Positions 58,944-64,000 of a stretch of DNA of 64,000 nucleotides are shown here, piece by piece. The translations under genes and the position numbers were made by a program. Position 1 is the first letter of the stretch. Every line of letters begins with the position of its first letter. Source of the stretch: Uloborus plumipes (Eukaryota; Arthropoda; Arachnida; Araneae; Uloboridae); assembly GCA_038373865.1 (NCBI GenBank), contig JAXGGA010001647.1:62001-126000 (forward strand). Reading direction: 5' to 3'. The notes below the pieces were generated by a model. It worked only from the letters and a program-made list of their open reading frames with translations, ran no database searches and was not told the DNA's origin.

Positions 58944-60713
58944 TTAGGGCCGTGCTCCACATCGACGTAAAGCAGAAAAATTGGGCAGAAGCGTAAAATT
59001 TTCCTTTTTCGGTTTCGGTCGCTTTTCGGTCGGACGCGTGCTCCACTTGGGCAGAATTTTTTTTCTGCGCAGAAAAAAAGCCATCTGACGGAATAATCCT
59101 TGCATTTTCATTGGACATTTGATATTTAGATAACAAATAGGAGAAATGGCACATAATAAAGCATTACTGGAATAATATGATTGGGTGAAAGATTGGCAAC
59201 AAATAACGGAGCTTTAATAGTTATTTAATTTAGTTGGCATGGAATTATCCGTCATGATAGATTTTTATGAGCCAAGTCCTGTTTTATTTACTTGGCGATT
59301 TTTTATTTTCACTTTAAACGGATACATTTAGCGGAAACAAACCAAACTGGCAATAAAATTCCCATTCGCAGTAATTTTTGCGAATTTCGCTGAGCATTGC
59401 AATTATTTTCTATTGTTTAAATCTTAAAAGTTGTTTTTTTTTTTTTTTTCAAGAAAAAAATAGCTTTTTTTTTGCTGTTGAAGAAGACATAATAAGCATT
59501 AAAGGTGACAAAAAAGCTTCAGCGTTTAGTAGATATTTTGGCGAAAAATACAGCAAATGCAGCATGATGACATAAAATTTGATTTGATGGTTGTGAATAT
59601 ATTATTTGTTGTTTTGCGTTTTTACATTTTAATAGACAGTATGACGGCTTTGGTGCTAATCTTTTTGAATAAACGCGTAGACACTGTTTCCGTACCGTTC
59701 GCAATTGTACTATATATTTTGCGAAATGAATTTATAGCAACGCTATGTTTTCGTGGTCGTATCGAGTTCTCAAAATTGTGGCTGTTATTGTACCTAAAAA
59801 AAAATATCAGTGCCTGCTTACCTTGCCAAGTAGTTTAGACCCTCAAAACCATGAAGCATTCAAATATTTTTTGAACACGCCGTCAAAAATAAAACACGCA
59901 ACCCATAACTTAAATAAATTAAAAAATTCATTAATACGTAAAATAACCTACACACTCTACTATTGCTAATCTTGAAAAATTTGCTATATTTAAAAATGAA
60001 AGTGTTTATCAAAATACAAAACATTTCACTAAAACTTTATTACACAACATTAGCTAGTTTTATTCTCGCCAAGCGATCAATAACTCAGCCAAAGGTCAAA
60101 TCTTTTTTTTTTTAAAGCTCAATTAAAATAAGTAAATAGAGCGGAATTAACCATATCTTTCCAATCTCGCCAAGCAATCAATAACTCAGCAAAGCATGTC
60201 AAATTGTAAGTTCATTACAATATAAAGCGGCCGAAGCACCATTATTTATTTCGGATCTCGCCAAGAAACTATATTCCCGTAATCTCGCCGAGTTTTGAAT
60301 GGAATAATAAAAATCTCGCAAAGGATAGGAATTGTTGACATGATTACATATTACGAAATAATGGACTTTAAAAGCCTCAACTGAAAGCTTATTTTGAGTA
60401 TTTCGCTAGTTGCTCCCCCCCCCCCTTTTGCTTTTTTCAATTGATTTTTTGTCATTAAGTTTTTGGTATTTTCTCACTTCTCTTTTGAATGTTTTCCAAA
60501 TGCACTTTCGTTCATGCAATGGTGGCCGCCAAGGCTAGAAATGTTTACATCTCACGATGAATTTCTATTGGCTGTTGGATAAATTAAAAATGCAAAATTT
60601 TTCGGTCCTCTATTACGCCGTGATTACGCCGCGTAAAAAGGAAAGTACCCGGATTTTCGGATTCTGCCTTCAATTTCGGTCGCGTTTTACGCTCATGTGG
60701 AGCAGGGCCCTTA
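58944..60713. mobile_element. Long PIF/Harbinger-type element (1764 bp) in the transposase
   Basis: The element occupies 58947-60710. The left end GGGCCGTGCTCCACATCGAC is preceded by TTA (58944-58946). The right end (minus strand GGGCCCTGCTCCACATGAGC) is followed by TTA (60711-60713). The first about 50 and last about 70 bp match the two halves of the 144-bp MITE family, and about 1.6 kb of AT-rich sequence lies between, so the short MITE may be an internal-deletion derivative. Short frames inside (59378-59575, 59557-59838, 59745-59969) show no DDE or Myb-like motif, so this copy is not autonomous. Confidence 0.75.
60063..60320 (+). repeat. Iterated TCTCGCCAAG words
   Basis: 'TCTCGCCAAGCGATCAATAA' plus 'CTCAGC', 'TCTCGCCAAGCAATCAATAA' plus 'CTCAGC', 'TCTCGCCAAGAAAC', 'TCTCGCCGAG' and 'TCTCGCAAAG' occur in direct orientation over about 250 bp inside the Harbinger-type element. 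Upstream relatives are 'ACTTGGCGATT' near 59290 and 'TTTCGCTGAG' near 59386. Confidence 0.7.
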
Positions 60714-60860
60714 GGGCCATGCTCCACATCAGCGTAAAACGCGACCGAAACTGAAGGCAGAAACCGAAAATCCGGGTACTTTCCATAGGAACACCATTGA
60801 ATCCATTTTACGCTTCTGCCTAATTTTTCTGCTTTACGTCGATGTGGAGCATGGCCCTTA
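60711..60860. mobile_element. PIF/Harbinger-type MITE (144 bp, TTA duplication)
   Basis: The element occupies 60714-60857 with TTA on both sides (60711-60713 and 60858-60860). Full-length copy of the family seen at 28747. It abuts the long element and shares a TTA with it. Together they separate the two parts of the transposase. Confidence 0.85.
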
Positions 60861-61329
60861 CTGTCCAAGACTTGGAGATTGCACTTCTTGAGGAGTGGAA
60901 CAGTATTCCCCAAAGTCAGATCGATAACCTTATCGCATCCATACCTAACAGGTGTGAGGCAGTCTTAGCTGTTCAAGAACACCACACGCCTTATTAAAAC
61001 TCATGCATCATATCTAAACAGTACCTTTTTTTTATCTTTTACATGGAACAAAATTGTTGCCCTGAATCACCTTTTCATGTTTTTTTCACATTTTAAAAGA
61101 ATTAAAGATTAGTTCCAAAGATTTTAAGTCTTTTTTTTTCTGTTCTGCGCATTGAAACGCGTGTACTATCCATTGTATGCTAATCCGTGGCTGTCTTTCA
61201 CTATTTTCTTCACTTTTTTGCTTGCTCCCCTAATTGTTTTGAGCAGTGTAGTTTGTGTATGAAACATAGTATGTATCTTTCAAGTCTCGACAGAGTGCAT
61301 TAATCGTTAAGACAACAGCCTCTCACGCC

Positions 61330-61710
61330 TTATGTCACAGAATAAAACCTGACTCCAGTTGAAGGATTTTCTGGATGCAGAACATGAACTGCGTCCATGT
61401 CGTATGATTATGCAGCATGTACATCATTCCTCGAGTACTCGTTTGGCAAGAAGTGTCTCTTGGCAAACTTAAATTCCTAGCGCAGTTTCGCATCGAATAG
61501 AGCCCAAGTGCCTCTATCTGGTGGTTAAAACTGAGAGTAAAATTCTCCTGGCAGTGGCCTTCGCCGATAAAATGCCACGTGAAAGAATGATTGCCGGTCT
61601 CGAGGAATGCACTACAGCACAAACAAACAGTACCTTTCGTGTGTCTAGCTGGTTTGCATGCTCTTGGCAAATAAAATTTTTTGCTTCATTTTGCATTGCA
61701 GGAACGTAGA
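61330..61710. other. GC-richer island with overlapping frames, possible regulatory DNA
   Basis: A patch of balanced composition directly right of the Tc1-like element. It includes 'cctcgagtactcgtttgg', 'gcgcagtttcgcatcg', 'ctggcagtggccttcgcc' and 'gctggtttgcatgc'. A 111-codon minus-strand frame (61335-61670) is the longest unexplained frame in this part. It is Cys/His-containing but matches no zinc-finger spacing I recognise, and frames on both strands are open at once. It could be a conserved noncoding element, part of an unrecognised repeat, or a small exon. Confidence 0.3.
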
Positions 61711-63085
61711 TGATTCTATCTTATGAGAAAGCTGGGTGTAAAACTCTGTTATAATTGCTTTGCGCCGAATTAGGTGCTCTCATACAAAATGAATGCAAGT
61801 TACTGAAGATCGCGATGGGTCTGAAAATGCTAAGGAGCGAAAATGTTGCCATATTTGATACAAACAAGTCACGTTCATACAAAATTGCGTAGGATAAACC
61901 GACCAGTAAATGAAAACTTCAGCGAATATTCAACTTCAAAAATTCATAGCTTCGTTAAAAATTGCAGCATTTGCCTCATGACAGTAAAAACATTTTTGAT
62001 GATATACGCAATTATTTAAAAAAAGAAAGGAGAGCTTTTACGGTTCTGCATTAGGTTTATTGGGGTGTTAAAATTAAAAAAAAGGGGGCCTGCACAAAGT
62101 GAATGAACACCCCTACCTGTGGACCAACAGAGCATTTTCTAACCATTTTCTAATAAAAATATGTAGAAAGAAGTTACTTCTGCTGCTTAACATAAGAAAA
62201 ATAACTTATTTTTTCAAAAAAAAAAAAAAGAGTTGTTCATTCACTGGAAGTTTTCACTCACTGGTTGGTCTACCCTATTGACTTGCAGCAATTAAGCTTA
62301 CTAGATTCATTTAGAGAGATTATATAAGAAAAATAAGCATGGAATTTTAAAGAATTACTTTGTAAATTTATCGCTTTCAAAAGATGCGTAAGACAGCAAC
62401 ATCTCGGCAAATTACTCACGCATGTGGTAACAGAATACATTCTTTTATCATCATAAAACCTATGAATAAAAAAAAATATCTTTCCCAAAATTTTTATTTA
62501 TCAAAAAATTATCTAACTGTTCTAATTTTAAAACAATTGCTTTGTTTCAAAGTAGTTCCAGAAATGCTTTGCTTTTCAAATATTTATACTGACTTTCGTT
62601 TTTGCTTATTCTATGCTAGCATAAAACATGTAACGCAATGTTTTAAGATATTACGATTTCTAACTCACAATTAAGAAATAAAATATTGAAAATGAAAATG
62701 CATAGTAAGTACACTCATTGATTATCGTTTAACAGTATCGAGCGCTTTTTTTAATGTTAACTTTATGCTGAATTCAAACTCTCTATATCATCTATTTTTA
62801 ACATTCTATTCCGGAATTGCATACACGGGCAATTACTTTTTCGATAATGTACTGATACGTATGCTTTCGAAACGTAAAACATTTAATCTTTATTTCCCTA
62901 AATCGACTACTTTTGTTTGTCAAAGGAGAATTTTTTCCTCATTTCATAATGATCAGTCTCAAAAATCGAAGATCCGTTAAATTTAGGAAGATACTTTACG
63001 TCCTTCGTTTTATTTCCAGAAGCTCAGAAATGGTTTTATAAATGATAGTTCAGTACAAATTTAAAACTCGTAATAAAATGTTAGT
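61711..63085. other. No gene seen; AT-rich
   Basis: Short Phe/Lys-rich frames (for example 62384-62674) lack support. Confidence 0.4.
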
Positions 63086-63162
63086 GAATAGCATAGTGCT
63101 TAGCGTTGGCGTCTATCGCCTATGTTCAAGGATTAAAAACTCGGTTCTAGTTATATAGGCTT
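63086..63162 (+). repeat. Short dispersed repeat, tRNA-like, copy 2
   Basis: Partner of 57432-57505, with the same 'TTAGCGTTGRCG' and 'CGGTTCTAGTT' words about 45 bp apart. Confidence 0.5.
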
Positions 63163-64000
63163 ATTAGTAGCGTATTTTTCTAAATGTATTAGTAAGTATA
63201 ATGAAAATGATTGGACATGATTGAAAGTATAGAAGAAAGAATTTGAAGGTTTTTAACTTTTGCGCATAAAAATTGAGTTTACCTCATTGATGTTAGAGTT
63301 GCACTTTCTCTTCTTATATTTTGTTATTTGAGAAATTTATAAAAGAGTATGTAATGCATCCTTTTATGCATTACTCATAACGAAATACTTACATCTAAAG
63401 TAAACCCTTTTTTTTTTCATAGTATATCTTAACAATGAACAGCTAAGAGAAAGTAACTTCATGTATAAATCTTTGCCACAAAGAATAGTAAAACATATTT
63501 GTAACAATATTAAGAGTTATAATAACAGTTTCTGTTGCGTGTATTGTTAGTATTACTATTGCTGTTATTATTACACAGTTAATCATAAATTTAATGGTTA
63601 AATTTTCATAAACGATGTTAAGTTTGATTTATTATTTCTAGTATTACTGCAATGAATATTATTGAACACTATGTTACAGCCATTTAGCCAGAGCTACAGC
63701 AAAATTTCATGAAATTTGCAATATATTGCATGATAAGTATTATTTTCGGTTTATTTTCGTATTTTACTTTATTGTTGAATGCTTGCTTTATTTGCATAAG
63801 GAAGTCCATATTGTTTGACTGTAACAGGTTCCTTTTCCTATAATCAATGTTTTTTTTATTTTATATTAACTTACATACACATTGTGTCCAAACTTATCAT
63901 AGCCTATTTGTTAGTTTTTAAAATATTAGAGATAAGCATGCAGTTTCAGTCAGATAGAGATTTAAAAAAATGTTAAGAATTATACCTTATATGTTATTTC
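63163..64000. other. No gene seen; AT-rich
   Basis: AT-rich unique sequence to the end of the window. Confidence 0.45.

Larger units (their letters stand above)
58055..60997 (+). pseudogene. Tc1-family transposase, interrupted and catalytically altered
   Basis: The frame starts at 58055 with MSQQRDLPESMPWRIMGRLE, the paired-like helix-turn-helix of Tc1 transposases, and reads in one frame to the C-terminus. The DDE region shows VLFTEESLFSL (first catalytic Asp replaced by Glu, 58511-58513), FVLQDDNARPKRA (second Asp kept) and WPAYSTDLNPINYVW (third catalytic Glu replaced by Asn, 58889-58891). Two in-frame stops occur: TAA at 58223-58225 (probably from CAA) and TGA at 58619-58621. After RSPV at 58946 the gene is cut by a Harbinger-type insertion. 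It resumes in frame at 60858 with TVQDLEIALLEEWNSIPQSQ and ends ...HHTPY-stop at 60997. TTA is duplicated at the break (58944-58946 and 60858-60860). Intact length would be about 340 residues, usual for Tc1. Confidence 0.95.
57538..61250 (+). mobile_element. Tc1-like transposon, nested and inactive (3709 bp)
   Basis: The element occupies 57540-61248 with TA at both ends. Termini are CACTGCTCAAAACAATTAGG followed by GGAGCA, and the exact complement on the right. It carries a Tc1-type transposase pseudogene. Removing the 230-bp MITE at 57597 and the Harbinger-type block at 58947-60857 (with their TA and TTA duplications) leaves about 1.56 kb, a normal size for a Tc1-like element. Confidence 0.93.

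Noticed and set aside
61335..61670. Cys/His-rich 111-codon frame as a zinc-finger protein
   Set aside because: Cys and His spacing fits no zinc-finger pattern I know, and opposite-strand frames are open as well.

Overview
The window looks like a gene-poor, AT-rich stretch of an animal nuclear genome, most likely an arthropod and possibly a chelicerate such as a spider. That lineage guess is inference from the repeat content: Helitrons, Tc1 and Tigger-like elements, PIF/Harbinger and piggyBac-like MITEs, tRNA-derived SINE fragments, and hairpin and satellite-like repeats. No intact protein-coding gene was found. Nearly all open frames are short, unsupported by domains, and lie in A/T runs, microsatellites or repeats.

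Layout. 1-4.9 kb: nested inverted repeats. 5.9-6.2 kb: GC-richer unique island. 6.86-8.80 kb: remnant promoter and first exon of a THAP zinc-finger gene, split by a 1.63-kb DNA transposon whose second copy lies at 24.18-25.80 kb. 9.4-17.5 kb: a perfect-looking hairpin element, a Tigger-like MITE, tRNA-like and SINE sequence, two elements with iterated 'CACTTACCC/GGTTACTTG'-type motifs, and a 639-bp Helitron. 17.5-28.7 kb: mostly unique AT-rich sequence with GC-richer islands, a tandem-containing MITE and the second transposon copy. 28.7-31.1 kb: Harbinger MITEs, a GC-rich promoter-like patch with an NRF1-type palindrome, and a 192-bp TA microsatellite. 31.9-43.2 kb: degenerate satellite units, islands with CTCF-like motifs, four further DNA elements including a clean TTAA-flanked piggyBac-like one, and one possible minus-strand exon. 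45.77-48.60 kb: a 2.8-kb palindrome of about 527-bp satellite units, each carrying a CTCF-like motif. 49.8-56.8 kb: two GC-richer islands that share a diverged homologous module, plus two delimited Helitrons. 57.5-61.25 kb: a Tc1-like transposon with a broken transposase, interrupted by a TA-flanked MITE and by Harbinger-type elements. The rest to 64 kb is featureless AT-rich DNA.

How it fits together. The region reads as an intergenic or intronic desert shaped by successive transposon insertions, several of which can be ordered by nesting. The non-repeat islands (about 200-500 bp, higher GC, homeodomain-, POU-, E-box- or CTCF-like words) would suit regulatory DNA of a distant gene, but that is inference without a comparative alignment. 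The most distinctive observations are: (1) several unrelated-looking DNA elements built alike, with terminal inverted repeats whose words recur inside the element; (2) the palindromic satellite array with divergent CTCF-like motifs; (3) the duplicated island module at 50.0 and 56.7 kb; (4) the THAP exon split by a transposon; and (5) the nested Tc1 element, whose disrupted reading frame can be followed exactly through target-site duplications.
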